Assembly (NCBI RefSeq): GCF_036388275.1
Contig: NZ_DASVSF010000002.1
Location: forward strand, 124,001 to 188,000
Reading direction: 5' to 3'
From: Longimicrobium sp.
GTDB taxonomy: Bacteria > Gemmatimonadota > Gemmatimonadetes > Longimicrobiales > Longimicrobiaceae
DNA: 64,000 bases
Position 1 is the stretch's first letter. Each line of letters opens with the position of its first letter. Shown one piece after another: positions 53,903 through 63,920 of this stretch. The position numbers and the translations under genes were made by a program. The notes under the pieces are model-generated. The model had not been told where the DNA came from. It was given only the letters and a program-made list of their open reading frames with translations, and did no database searches.

Positions 53903-54309
53903 GTTCGAATTCTCCCCTCTCCCGCTCGCGGGAGAGGGGCCGGGGGAGAGGGCAGCCGGGGCATGCGCCGGCCTCCGTCGAAATGCCACGGCCGAGCGAG
54001 GCCGAGCCCCACACCTCCGTGACCGCTGCCGCGCCCAAGCTAATACGAGCCCCACGCTAGATCCTTCGCCCCGCGAGGGACGGTGTACGGGCTGGTACGG
54101 TGCGCCTGGGGCTCAGGATGACAGTCTGTGCGGAGGGGTCGGGTGTGCAGCACCGGGCTAGCTCCCTTCCCCGCGCGGTTTGCGGGGGAAGGGTTGGGGA
54201 TGGGGGGCGCCCGAAGCATGCGCCGAACGCAGCCGAACCGCGCCAGAAGTTCCCCCCTCTCCGCACGTAGTTTGTGCGGGGAGGGGCCGGGGGAGGGGCA
54301 CCCCGCGAA

Positions 54310-55026
54310 TCAGCGCCAGCCGCTTTGCCGCTGGAAGTCGTCGCTCACCTGGCGCAGCAGCCGCTCGATGGCGTCTTGCGACTGCGGAAAGAACAGCGTG
54401 TCCGACAGCGAGTTGAGCGCCGACCGCACGTCGCGGAAGCGGTCGGCCGCGCGCAGGAACAGGTCGCCCACGCCGTGGCGCAGGGCCAGGTCGCTCCCCG
54501 CCGCCATCCGGAACCCCGCCGCGCCCATCTCGTCGTAGTACGACATGGGCGGCGCGCCGCGGCGCTGCACCCGGTGCGCGATGTAGTCGGGGAACACGCC
54601 CCCCAGCCACAGGGCAAAGTTGCCCAGGTGCACCCGCAGCAGGAACTCGCGCTCCCCCCGCGCCCGCTCCAGTGCCCCCAGGATGTCCGTCAGGTAGAAG
54701 AACGGCTCGCCCTCTCCCCCGTCCACGCGGTGCGCCTTGCCGGCCATGGCGAACTCCAGCAGCACCGCCGCGGTGTAGTCCGCCAGCTGCCGGTCCTGGA
54801 TTTCGCGCTGCATCAGCGCGTGGCGCACCATCACGTAGAACAGCAGCGGAGCCGGAACGGCGCTCACGCCCTTGCTGCGCACCAGCGCGCGCAGCACACC
54901 CGTGTCGTCCAGCAGCGCGTCCAGCCCCTGCTCGCGCAGCCGCTCCTCCCCACCCGGACCGACCAGCGAGGTAAGCAATTCCGCCTCGCGCCTGCCGAAC
55001 GATGCTCGTACGTTGGGCCTGATCAT
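54310..55026 (-). CDS. Hypothetical protein
   Basis: A 238-residue soluble protein, start ATG 55026 (MIRPNVRASFGRREAELL) with GGAGG six bases upstream. It is mostly helical (EERLREQGLDALLDDTGVLR; FFYLTDILGALERARGERE) with FPDYIAHRVQRRGAPPMSYYDEMG in the centre. I do not recognise a domain. It is divergent from ung, with 213 bases between them. Confidence 0.8.
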   Translation of the reverse strand: MIRPNVRASFGRREAELLTSLVGPGGEERLREQGLDALLDDTGVLRALVRSKGVSAVPAPLLFYVMVRHALMQREIQDRQLADYTAAVLLEFAMAGKAHRVDGGEGEPFFYLTDILGALERARGEREFLLRVHLGNFALWLGGVFPDYIAHRVQRRGAPPMSYYDEMGAAGFRMAAGSDLALRHGVGDLFLRAADRFRDVRSALNSLSDTLFFPQSQDAIERLLRQVSDDFQRQSGWR

Positions 55027-55239
55027 CCATGCCTCCAGCGAAACGTGTGGTCTTCGCCGTACTGCCCGGCGGCCCGCGAAGTTCCACGCGGGCCGCCCCG
55101 GCGCCGTGGATCTCCCAAAATGCATGCGGAGTGCCGGAACGTCCAGAATCATGACGAGCCCAGTCCCGGCCTCACGATTGCATCCCGCGGTCGGAGTGCA
55201 CGCTGTTCACTTCCGCGCCCCAATCGCGAGTTCCGGCCG

Positions 55240-55914
55240 ATGAATCCGACGCTTCCGCCGTCGTGGCGGTCCCCCCTGGCAGCCGAGTTGGAGAAGCCCT
55301 ACTTTCAGAAGCTGCGCGCGTTCGTGAGCGAGGAGCGAAGCCGCGCGACCGTCTTTCCGCCCGAAGGCAACGAGTTCACGGCGCTGGAGCTGACGCCGTA
55401 CGACGCGGTGAAGGTGCTGATCCTGGGACAGGACCCGTACCATGGCGCCGGCCAGGCGCACGGGCTGGCGTTCTCGGTTCTTCCCGGCGTGCGCCCTCCC
55501 CCGTCGCTGTCCAACATTTTCAAGGAGCTGAAGGCCGAGATGGGGTGCCCCGTGCCACGCAGCGGCTACCTGGTTCCCTGGGCCGAGCAGGGCGTGCTGC
55601 TGCTGAACGCGGTGCTGACGGTGCGCGAGGGCGAGCCCAACGCGCACAAGGGCAAGGGATGGGAAACGTTCACCGACGCGGTCATCCGCGCGGTGGCGGC
55701 TCGTGAAGATCCCGTCGTGTTCGTGCTGTGGGGCGGGTACGCGGCCAAGAAGGAGACGCTGATCGGCGCGCCGCACTACGTGCACAAGTCGGCGCACCCG
55801 TCACCGCTTTCGGCCAAGCGGGGCTTCTTCGGAAGCACGCCGTTCACCATCATCAATCGCGAGCTGCAGCGCGCCGGAAAGACCCCGGTCGAGTGGTGCA
55901 TCTCCGACGGCTGA
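55240..55914 (+). CDS. ung: Uracil-DNA glycosylase
   Basis: A 224-residue family-1 UDG that removes uracil from DNA in base excision repair. The catalytic water-activating loop GQDPYHG contains Asp65. The uracil-binding FSV segment (GLAFSVLPGVRPPPSL), LLLNAVLTVREG and the DNA-minor-groove loop AHPSPLSA with His186 are all present. Length is typical. The ATG at 55240 matches the family's N-terminus, although no strong ribosome site precedes it. Confidence 0.96.
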   Translation: MNPTLPPSWRSPLAAELEKPYFQKLRAFVSEERSRATVFPPEGNEFTALELTPYDAVKVLILGQDPYHGAGQAHGLAFSVLPGVRPPPSLSNIFKELKAEMGCPVPRSGYLVPWAEQGVLLLNAVLTVREGEPNAHKGKGWETFTDAVIRAVAAREDPVVFVLWGGYAAKKETLIGAPHYVHKSAHPSPLSAKRGFFGSTPFTIINRELQRAGKTPVEWCISDG

Positions 55915-55936
55915 GGCGGGTGGAGGCCAGCTTTGG

Positions 55937-56265
55937 CGCATGCCTCCGGCGCCCCCCATCCCCAACCCTTCCCCCGCAAACCGCGCGGGGGAAGGGAGCT
56001 AGCCCGGTGTGTACCCGGAGCCCGGGTGTGAATCAGGGCAGAGCCGAGAAATCTGTCATCCTGAGCCCCAGGTGCCACCGTACCAGCCTACACATCCTAC
56101 TCGCGGGGCGAAGGATCTAGCATTGGGCACTTCCAAGCCGGGCCGCGGCAGCGGCACCCGTGCAGCGGCCGCGACGTCGAGGCGTTTCGATAACTCCGGC
56201 GCATTCCCCGGCTGCCCTCTCCCTCGGCTCCTCTACCGCAAGCGGGAGAGGGGAGAATTCGATCA
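55937..56265. repeat. Cluster of dispersed intergenic repeats after ung
   Basis: Contains GCCCCCCATCCCCAACCCTTCCCCC...GGGGGAAGGGAGC in pieces (55950-56003), CTGTCATCCTGAGCCCC...GGGGCGAAGGATCTAGC (56056-56122), and CCCTCTCCC...GCAAGCGGGAGAGGGG (56215-56250). No gene is seen between 55915 and 56398. Confidence 0.8.
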
Positions 56266-56398
56266 CGCTCCGGCAGGTTTGGGTGCGTGCAACGCGTCGG
56301 CAGCCTCTTGTGCGCCGAATGCCAGCCGCTTCAATGTAGCTGGTCGGTTGTTGTGCGCATGCTTCATACCTCGTCCATCAATTCGTGAGTAACACACG

Positions 56399-56770
56399 AT
56401 GCGCTACCTCCTTCCTTGGGCCATCAAGAGCGCCCTGAATCGCGGTCGGCCTGTCGAGCAATTCCTCGGCGGCTTCGAGCACGATGGATCCCCGGCGTTG
56501 CGCTGGCTCACGCTCCAGCCGGAGGACGGGGGTGTGACGCTGCTCCTTTACGAGAGCTACGATCAGGGCGGAGAGGATTCCCTCGACCTGTACGATTTCT
56601 CAGAAGTAGACGGAGAGCAAGGCGATCCCGCGGCCGAGCACTCGTGCGCCACGCTGGAGGAGGCACTAACGCTCGCGCGGACCGAGTATGGAGCCGCTCC
56701 GGACCGCTGGGTGAACGAAGGCGTCATTCAGGACGAGTACCGGGACTATATCGCTCGCGGGCGATGCTGA
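56399..56770 (+). CDS. Hypothetical acidic protein
   Basis: A 123-residue protein, MRYLLPWAIKSALNRGRPVEQ then ALRWLTLQPEDGGVTLLLYES and DLYDFSEVDGEQGDP. Acidic, with a probable alternating beta core like immunity or SMI1-type small proteins. The C-terminus (TEYGAAPDRWVNEGVIQDEY) is helical. No ribosome binding site is obvious. Not assigned to a family. Confidence 0.65.
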   Translation: MRYLLPWAIKSALNRGRPVEQFLGGFEHDGSPALRWLTLQPEDGGVTLLLYESYDQGGEDSLDLYDFSEVDGEQGDPAAEHSCATLEEALTLARTEYGAAPDRWVNEGVIQDEYRDYIARGRC

Positions 56771-56999
56771 GACGTGAGTGGAACGTGTGCACTCAGGGTG
56801 GACCCTGCCGCTGAGCGTCATTGTCCCGGCCGGTCAGAATGGCGAACGATCGTTCGTTGCGTATGTGGAAGGGCACGGAGCGGGATGGAACTCCCGCCCG
56901 GCGGCGACGTACGACGGCATAGGCGCCGACACGATCGCCCCACGCCCCCCGCGACCCACTGGCCACTTGGCCAACCGATCCACGCGCAGGAGGTGCCGC

Positions 57000-57773
57000 A
57001 TGTTCCAGATCCTGGTTCGGGAAAAGAAGCGCCGGGCGATCAGCCCCCTGTTCCTGGCCGTCTCGGCCGCCGCCCACGTCGCGATCTTCGGCGGGGTGAT
57101 GTACGCCGCCTCCGGCGAGCCGGAGCGGACCGAGGTCGTGCTCGACGGCATCGTCGACATCCCGGACGTTCCGGAAAAGGCGATCGAAAAGCCCATCGTG
57201 GATCCGCCCCCGCCCGCTCCGGACACGCCGGACGAGCCCGCGCCTGATGCCCCGGTGACGGGGGAGACGGTGGTGCTGCAGCCTCCCACGGACGTACCGG
57301 ACCTCATCCGTCCTCCGCGGCCGGACGAGACGCCGATCACGCCTGACATGGTGACGGGCATCGGCAAGCCGGGCGACGTGATCGGGCCCGTGGACCCGGC
57401 GGACGACCGCCCGCCCACGGGCCCCGTCCCCCCGGGCACGCCAGTGAAACCGAAGGACTGGGTTCCGGGTGAGGGCGACGTGGACGAACTGCCCTCGCTG
57501 GACCGCAACGGGCTGTCCCGCCTGATGGAGCGCAACTATCCGCCGCAGCTGCGCGATGCGCGGGTCAGCGGCCGCGCGGTGGTCGAGGTGATCGTTGACG
57601 AGGACGGGCGGGTGCGGCCAGGGTCCGCGAGGGTGATCGAGACGTCGCACCCGGCGTTCGAGACTGCCACACTGCGCGCCGCCGAGCGGTTCCGCTTCCG
57701 CCCCGCGAAGATCGCCGGGATGGTGGTGCCGGTGAAGGTGGCCATCCCCGTAGTCTGGACGACCAGCGACTGA
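57000..57773 (+). CDS. TonB family energy transducer
   Basis: A 257-residue inner-membrane protein. N-terminal signal anchor SPLFLAVSAAAHVAIFGGVMY, a long Pro/Asp-rich periplasmic spacer (DPPPPAPDTPDEPAPDAP), and a C-terminal TonB domain with NYPPQLRDARVSGRAVVEVI, VDEDGRVRPGSARVIET and FRFRPAKIAG. It would couple proton motive force to outer-membrane transport. ATG 57000 has AGGAGG six bases upstream. No exbB/exbD or receptor is adjacent. Confidence 0.92.
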   Translation: MFQILVREKKRRAISPLFLAVSAAAHVAIFGGVMYAASGEPERTEVVLDGIVDIPDVPEKAIEKPIVDPPPPAPDTPDEPAPDAPVTGETVVLQPPTDVPDLIRPPRPDETPITPDMVTGIGKPGDVIGPVDPADDRPPTGPVPPGTPVKPKDWVPGEGDVDELPSLDRNGLSRLMERNYPPQLRDARVSGRAVVEVIVDEDGRVRPGSARVIETSHPAFETATLRAAERFRFRPAKIAGMVVPVKVAIPVVWTTSD

Positions 57774-57795
57774 GCAGCCGCCGCATCAAGAACAC

Positions 57796-57888
57796 GAGGG
57801 GCCCCGGAACTCATCCGGGGCCCCTCGCCGCACTTCCGCACTTCCGCACTCACCCACTCACGCACTTCCGCCCTCTCCCACTCACACC
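57796..57888. terminator. Bidirectional terminator with octamer arm
   Basis: GAGGGGCCCCGG (57796-57807) pairs with CCGGGGCCCCTC (57815-57826) between the convergent TonB and EamA genes. It is followed by CGCACTTC twice, CGCACTCA, CCCACTCA and CGCACTTC, the same octamer family as at 17.5, 18.9 and 39.7 kb. Confidence 0.85.
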
Positions 57889-58886
57889 GCGGGCGGCTGG
57901 CCCCGGCGCTCCGCCCGCGCGTCCACCAGCGTCCTCAGCAGCGTGGCCCCCAGGATCAGCACGCCGCCAACGATGGGCCACGCGCCCGGCCGCTCCCCGT
58001 GCGAAAGCCAGGCCCACACCGGGCTGAGCGCGGGTTCCAGCAGCAGGAGCAGCGAGGCTTCCAGCGCCGGGAGGTGCCTGAGGCCGGCGGTCAGAAGCAG
58101 GTACGCCGCGCCGATCTGGAAGACTCCCAGGTAGCCGACCGCCAGCCAATCGCCGCCGGTCGCGCCCGTTACGGGCAACGCGGCTGGGAGGCAGGCCAGG
58201 AAGGCGATCAGATTCCCGGCCACCACGGTGGGAAGCGTCGAGCCCTGCCCCCCCTCCCGGCTCCCCATCCAGCGGAGCCCCATCAGCATCAGCGCGTAGG
58301 TGCAGCCACTGAGCAGCGCGAGGACGTTCCCTCGGGGCGGGTCGGGAGCGGTGTGCAGAGGCTGGTCGGCACCGATGAAGAAGAGCAGCATCCCGAGCAC
58401 CACCGGGGCCATCAGGACCAGGTCGCGCCGCCGCACGTGCTCGCCCAGGAGGAGCGGGCTCAGGAGCAGGATGTACAGCGGCGCCGTCGCCTGCAGGAAG
58501 ATGGCATTCGCGGCGGTGGTGAGCTTGTTCGCGGTGACGAACAGGACGAGGGTGGCGGCGTAGAGGACCCCCACCGGAAGCACGTGCCAGCTCCACCCCC
58601 GGCGGGCCGCCGGCAGGAGCAGAAAGATGGCGGCCGCGGCGATGACGGAGCGCCCGCCCGCTACCTGCCACGACGTGAGGGTGGTAGCCTTGATGGCGGC
58701 GCCGCCCGTCGAAAACAACAGGGCCGCCCCCAAGATCTGCAGGCGATGCGTGGTTGCGGGAGGCAAGAGAAGGTCGTCGGTGTCGGGAACGGGGCGAATC
58801 CGCGGGAAGGATGCCCCTTCGCCCCCCGGGCCGGCAAGGTGCGGGCGCCCGGCACGCGGCCTGCGCAGGCGGCGTTCCGCCCCCAA
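57882..58886 (-). CDS. EamA/DMT family transporter
   Basis: About 334 residues with ten hydrophobic segments arranged as two EamA repeats (LQILGAALLFSTGGAAIKAT; SWHVLPVGVLYAATLVLFVT; LAVGYLGVFQIGAAYLLLTA; LPALEASLLLLLEPALSPVW). A drug/metabolite exporter of unknown substrate. No ATG lies near the first helix; the frame is open back to TTG 58886, and a start closer to the first helix is also possible. It is divergent from the flavin-binding gene. Confidence 0.88.
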   Translation of the reverse strand: MGAERRLRRPRAGRPHLAGPGGEGASFPRIRPVPDTDDLLLPPATTHRLQILGAALLFSTGGAAIKATTLTSWQVAGGRSVIAAAAIFLLLPAARRGWSWHVLPVGVLYAATLVLFVTANKLTTAANAIFLQATAPLYILLLSPLLLGEHVRRRDLVLMAPVVLGMLLFFIGADQPLHTAPDPPRGNVLALLSGCTYALMLMGLRWMGSREGGQGSTLPTVVAGNLIAFLACLPAALPVTGATGGDWLAVGYLGVFQIGAAYLLLTAGLRHLPALEASLLLLLEPALSPVWAWLSHGERPGAWPIVGGVLILGATLLRTLVDARAERRGQPPAV

Positions 58887-58921
58887 CCTTGACCAAACCT
58901 TCTCTGCAGGGATCGTTGAAG

Positions 58922-59497
58922 ATGCCGGAATTCAGCAGCGGGCCGCACGACGCCACGCCCGCACCGACGGAAAAGAAGCTCGACCAGCTGTTCGGACTGA
59001 TCGACGGGATCTCCGTCGCCATGTTCACCACGCGCCGCCCGGACGGAAACCTGGTTTCCCGGCCCATGCAGGTGCAGGGGCGGCAGGAGGGCGCGGACCT
59101 GTGGTTCGTGACCGACGGCGAGACGCACAAGATGGACGAGCTGGAATCCGACACGCACGTGAACCTGTCGTTCTATCGCGACCGCACGCGCGAGTGGGTG
59201 TCGGTCAGCGGGCAGGCGCGGGTGGTAACGGACCGGGCCAAGATCCACGAGCTGTACAAGCCCGACTGGAAGGCGTGGTTCCCCGACGACGGCCCCGGCC
59301 GCGACGGCGGGCCCGACGACCCGCGCCTGGCGCTGATCGCCGTGGACGCCGACACGGTGGTGTACATGGTGAGCAACACGCCGCGCCCGGTGGTGCTGTT
59401 CGAAGTGGTGAAGGGCATCCTCACCGGCCAGCAGCCGAACGTGGGAGAAACCCACGTCGTCAGCGGGCACGAGATGCACGGCGGCACCGGCACCTGA
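58922..59497 (+). CDS. Pyridoxamine 5'-phosphate oxidase-like FMN protein (general stress protein 26-like)
   Basis: A 191-residue split-barrel flavin-binding protein. The pattern KKLDQLFGLIDGISVAMFTT, then RPDGNLVSRPMQVQG, DLWFVTDGETHKMDE and VNLSFYRDRTREWVSVSG is that of the GSP26/YdaG subgroup of PNPOx-like proteins. These bind FMN or F420 and are associated with stress; true PLP synthesis is unlikely. ATG 58922 lies at the conserved N-terminus. Followed by a strong terminator. Confidence 0.9.
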   Translation: MPEFSSGPHDATPAPTEKKLDQLFGLIDGISVAMFTTRRPDGNLVSRPMQVQGRQEGADLWFVTDGETHKMDELESDTHVNLSFYRDRTREWVSVSGQARVVTDRAKIHELYKPDWKAWFPDDGPGRDGGPDDPRLALIAVDADTVVYMVSNTPRPVVLFEVVKGILTGQQPNVGETHVVSGHEMHGGTGT

Positions 59498-59513
59498 TCC
59501 CGTCTGGCGAAGA

Positions 59514-59547
59514 AAGCGGCCCCGGCACGTGTGCGCCGGGGCCGCTT
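59514..59547. terminator. Bidirectional terminator
   Basis: AAGCGGCCCCGGC pairs with GCCGGGGCCGCTT across a short loop, 17 bases after the GSP26-like stop and just before the convergent tdk stop. Confidence 0.85.
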
Positions 59548-59566
59548 CTGCTGTCCGCGCGGATGA

Positions 59567-60328
59567 TCAGGCGCGGCGCTGCAGGCTTTCGTGGGTGAGG
59601 ATCACCGGGTCGGCGGGGGTGCTTTCCAGCAGGTCCAGCAGCGACGTCTGGTAGCGCTGGTCGCTGGGCACCTCGTGGCAGCCGCGGCAGCGCGCCTCGT
59701 ACGCCTCGTGGCCGCCCACCTGGATGGTGGGCCCCTCGTACGGCGCCGGCGCGCCGTCTACCAGGCGCTGGTTGCGGGTGGCCGCGTTGCCGCACAGCAC
59801 GCAGATGGCGTGCAGCTTGTCCACCGTCTCCGCCACCGTCAGCACGTGGGGCATGGGGCCGAACGGCTCCCCGCGAAAGTCCATGTCGATCCCGGCGACG
59901 ATCACCCGAACGCCGCGGTCTGCCAGCACGCTGATCACGTCGACGATCCCCTCGTCCAGGAACTGCACCTCGTCGATGGCCACCACCTGCACGCCGGGCA
60001 TCACCTGCGCGGCCACCTCCGACGACGAGCGCACGGGAACGGCCTCCACCCCCGAGCCCGCGTGCGAGCTGATGGTGCGCACGCCGGCGTAGCGGTCGTC
60101 GAGGGCCGACTTGAACACCTGCACGCGGCGGCGGGCGATGAGGGCCCGGCGGACGCGCCGGATCAGTTCCTCGCTCTTGCCGCTGAACATCACCCCGGTG
60201 ATGACCTCGATCCAGCCGTGGCCGTCGCCGTGGTAAAGCGCGATGTCTCTCAAGTGAGTGCTGCGTTGGGACTTCGGGATGGGAACCCTGCGTGGGCGCC
60301 GCGCCGGGCGGGCGGGCGGCTGAAGCAT
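59567..60328 (-). CDS. tdk: Thymidine kinase
   Basis: A type II thymidine kinase phosphorylating thymidine with ATP. P-loop GVMFSGKSEEL, VVAIDEVQFLDEGIVDVI, the thymidine lasso region, and zinc cysteines CVLCGN and CRGCHE. The enzyme core begins around DGHGWIEVITGVMFSGKS; from ATG 60328 the product would be 253 residues, about 40 longer at the N-terminus than usual, with a Pro/Arg-rich leader, so the true start may be an internal TTG at LRDIALYHGDG. The reading frame is intact. Confidence 0.93.
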   Translation of the reverse strand: MLQPPARPARRPRRVPIPKSQRSTHLRDIALYHGDGHGWIEVITGVMFSGKSEELIRRVRRALIARRRVQVFKSALDDRYAGVRTISSHAGSGVEAVPVRSSSEVAAQVMPGVQVVAIDEVQFLDEGIVDVISVLADRGVRVIVAGIDMDFRGEPFGPMPHVLTVAETVDKLHAICVLCGNAATRNQRLVDGAPAPYEGPTIQVGGHEAYEARCRGCHEVPSDQRYQTSLLDLLESTPADPVILTHESLQRRA

Positions 60329-60394
60329 CAACCTACCGGGCACGGGCGACGGGGACAAGCGGCGGATACGAGCGCGGAGAACTCCATCCCGGAA

Positions 60395-60690
60395 GACGCC
60401 CCCCATCCCCAGCCCTTGCCCCGCAAACTGCGCGGGGGAAGGGAGCCAGCCCGTGCTCGTTGCCGGCCTGCGCGCACTCGGCTGGCCCTTGCAGTCCGCG
60501 CAGGCGGACTTCGTGATTTGCCAGCTGCGGTTTCAACCGCCGGGACAGAGCCGAGGCCGCCACTTCTGTGACCGCTGCCGCGCCCCGGTTCGTTCGTGCC
60601 CTCGGCAAGATCCTTCGGCCCGCGAGGGATGTGCCGTCGGCTGGCACGGTGCGCTTGGGCCTCTGGATGACAACGAGGCCGGGTGACGAT
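60395..60690. repeat. Cluster of dispersed intergenic repeats before the NYN gene
   Basis: Contains CCCCCATCCCCAGCCC...GGGGGAAGGGAGCC (60402-60450), the AGTCCGC...GCGGACTTCGTG element (60493-60515) related to the one at 37.3 kb, and an inverted GATCCTTCGGCC...CTGGATGAC element (60607-60670). No gene is seen between 60329 and 60691. Confidence 0.8.
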
Positions 60691-60691
60691 C

Positions 60692-61117
60692 CTACCGCGG
60701 CTTGTTGCGGCGCTCGAACACCACCTCGTCGGCGACGATCATGTAGCGGATCATCCGCTCGTGGGCCTCGGGAAAGGCCTCGGCGCGGTCGCGGAACCGG
60801 TCGTTGCTCACGATCAGCGCATCCAGCTCCCGCGCGAACGCCAGGATGAAGTAGTCGGCGTCGGTGCCCGCGGGCGCCTGGCGGATCTTTCCCTCATCGA
60901 GCCGCCGCTCGTACCCCTCCCGGTCGTCGATCTGGTGCCGGAGCGCGGCGTCGGCCATCACCACGGGCTCGTACCCCTCTTCCCGGAGCTTGCGCACCAC
61001 GATGCCGATGTTCTCCAGCCGGGGGTGCTCGCCCTCGGTGGAGTGCGCCACGTTGCTCGCGTCGATCAGCACGGTCACTCGCTCCGCGCGGCCTTCTTCG
61101 TTCGGATCGTCCGGCAT
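60692..61117 (-). CDS. NYN/PIN-like ribonuclease domain protein
   Basis: A 141-residue protein. ERVTVLIDASNVAHSTEGE gives the first catalytic Asp with the NxAH motif, DADYFILAFARELDALIVSN and DRFRD provide the central and C-terminal acidic residues of NYN/Zc3h12a-type RNases. ATG 61117 starts MPDDPNEEGRAE; the upstream in-frame region is unlikely coding. It is transcribed in the same direction as rho but follows the rho terminator. Confidence 0.85.
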   Translation of the reverse strand: MPDDPNEEGRAERVTVLIDASNVAHSTEGEHPRLENIGIVVRKLREEGYEPVVMADAALRHQIDDREGYERRLDEGKIRQAPAGTDADYFILAFARELDALIVSNDRFRDRAEAFPEAHERMIRYMIVADEVVFERRNKPR

Positions 61118-61186
61118 TTCAGGACCCAGGGAAAGACGGGAGCCACGGCAACGACTGTCGCCAGGGCAATGCAACAGGCGTACGCG

Positions 61187-61219
61187 AAAGGCCGGCCCCC
61201 GCGACGGAGGCCGGCCTTT
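61187..61219 (-). terminator. Intrinsic terminator after rho
   Basis: AAAGGCCGGCC pairs with GGCCGGCCTTT (11 bp) downstream of the rho stop on the minus strand. Confidence 0.85.
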
Positions 61220-61243
61220 GCAGGGGCGAGCCCGCGCGGGGCA

Positions 61244-62497
<1,254 letters not shown>

Positions 62498-62683
62498 GTT
62501 CTGCTCCGAATGTATCAGCACGGCCCGGCCTCGATGGTGCGGCTGCCGGGTTCGCTGGATCGTTCCGCGATATGTGCGGGGAGGCGAAAAAGAGAGGCGC
62601 GCCGCGCCCGGGTCTGTGCAGGCTTTGTTTCAGGGGACGTTGGCCCCAACCTAAGCACCGTATACACGAGCGTCAAGGAAAAA

Positions 62684-63811
62684 GTGCCCGACGAGTGGGG
62701 GCCGTTCGCGGCCTGGCGAATGGTGGAGCTGCACGGCCAGCAGGTGGTTCACGCATACCTGCACCCCGGCGTTACGGCGGATGACCCGCGGGTTTCCGAC
62801 TGGCTGGCCCGCTGGCCCGGGCCCCGCTACCTGCAGGACGGCCCTTACGGAGTGGAGGCGACGCTGGTTCGCCGTGTGGCCCACCGCCCTCGCGAGCGGT
62901 GGTGGCTTCACGCGCTGCTCCTGGCGCTTACCCTGATGACCGCCACCATCGCGGGCGCGTGGATGAGCCCGGGCAACCCGCTCGCCATGCAAGACGCGAG
63001 CGTCGCGGGGCTAGCGATTCCCGTGCCGACGGAATTGACACCGCTCGCGCTGGCGCCGGGACTGTGGTTCTCCGTTCCGTTGCTGTGCATTCTGGGCGCG
63101 CACGAACTGGGCCACTGGGCCTTCGCGCGGCGCCACGGGATGGACGCCTCGCCTCCCTACTTCGCCCCCGCTCCGTGGATCGTGAGCCCGCTGGGAACCT
63201 TCGGCGCGTTCATCCGCCTGCGCTCGCCGCTGATCAACCGCGCCGCGCTGCTGGACATGGGCGCCGCCGGCCCCGTCATCAGCTTCGTCCTTTCCATTCC
63301 CGTCTACGCCGCGGGACTCGCGTTCAGCCAGGGCGTCGCGGAGAAGGCGCCCGGTGGCGCCCGGGTGGTCGCCCTCTACCCGGACGGCGCCCTTTCCCTG
63401 GGCGAATCGCCGCTGCTGTGGGCGCTTCGCGCCCTCTCGCCCCTGGCCGACGCGCAGACCATCATCCTTCATCCCGTGGCGGTGGCGGGGTGGTTCGGCC
63501 TGTTCTTCACCGCGCTCAACCTGTTTCCCGTCAGCCAGCTGGACGGCGGGCACGTTGCCTATGCCCTGTCGCCGCGGCTTCACGTCGCCGCCAGCCGCGT
63601 GACGCTGGGGGTGCTGCTGGTGTTGGGGGCGTGGTACCCGGGATGGTGGGTGTGGGCGGCGCTGGTGCTGCTGATCGGCCGGGGGCGGCTGGCGCACCCC
63701 CCCGTTTGGGACGCGTCGTTCCGGCTGAACGGGCCGCGCCGGGCGGTGGCGTGGGCGTGCTTCGTGTCGTTCGTGCTGGCGTGGGTGCCGGTGCCCTTTC
63801 CGCTTCCGTGA
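62684..63811 (+). CDS. Site-2 protease-like M50 membrane metallopeptidase
   Basis: A 375-residue membrane protein. The zinc motif HELGH is at His140-His144, preceded by a hydrophobic helix, and the second zinc site appears as LNLFPVSQLDGGH. At least seven hydrophobic segments are visible. A 60-residue cytosolic N-terminus precedes the membrane part. The start is GTG 62684 with AAGG five bases upstream. Such proteases act by intramembrane cleavage; the FtsH/YgaP-like plant EGY group has a similar layout. It is divergent from rho. Confidence 0.88.
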   Translation: MPDEWGPFAAWRMVELHGQQVVHAYLHPGVTADDPRVSDWLARWPGPRYLQDGPYGVEATLVRRVAHRPRERWWLHALLLALTLMTATIAGAWMSPGNPLAMQDASVAGLAIPVPTELTPLALAPGLWFSVPLLCILGAHELGHWAFARRHGMDASPPYFAPAPWIVSPLGTFGAFIRLRSPLINRAALLDMGAAGPVISFVLSIPVYAAGLAFSQGVAEKAPGGARVVALYPDGALSLGESPLLWALRALSPLADAQTIILHPVAVAGWFGLFFTALNLFPVSQLDGGHVAYALSPRLHVAASRVTLGVLLVLGAWYPGWWVWAALVLLIGRGRLAHPPVWDASFRLNGPRRAVAWACFVSFVLAWVPVPFPLP

Positions 63812-63920
63812 AGGACGGAGCGGCGCCCCGGTGCCGTTTCCCTTGACGAGCACGCCACAAAAACGGAAATTCTCCACCCGGGGAGTAGCACCCAAAGTGC
63901 ACGCCTTACCGGAGGTCCGG

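Larger units (their letters stand above)
53443..54300. repeat. Large intergenic mosaic of dispersed repeats
   Basis: No gene is seen over 860 bases. In order: CTGTCATCCTGAGGCC...GAAGAATCTAGCC (53443-53516); a 105-bp unit at 53571-53675 repeated at 53797-53902; TGTCATCCCGAGG near 53681; palindrome CCCCTCTCCCGCTCGCGGGAGAGGGG (53913-53940); an inverted copy AGATCCTTCGCC...CTCAGGATGACAG (54059-54125); CCCTTCCCCGCG...GGGGGAAGGG (54164-54195); and CCCCTCTCCGCAC...GTGCGGGGAGGGG (54255-54288). Confidence 0.85.

Noticed and set aside
60330..60406. Longer thymidine kinase start further upstream
   Set aside because: It would add more Arg/Pro-rich residues with no family counterpart and run into the repeat cluster; even the ATG 60328 start is probably too long.
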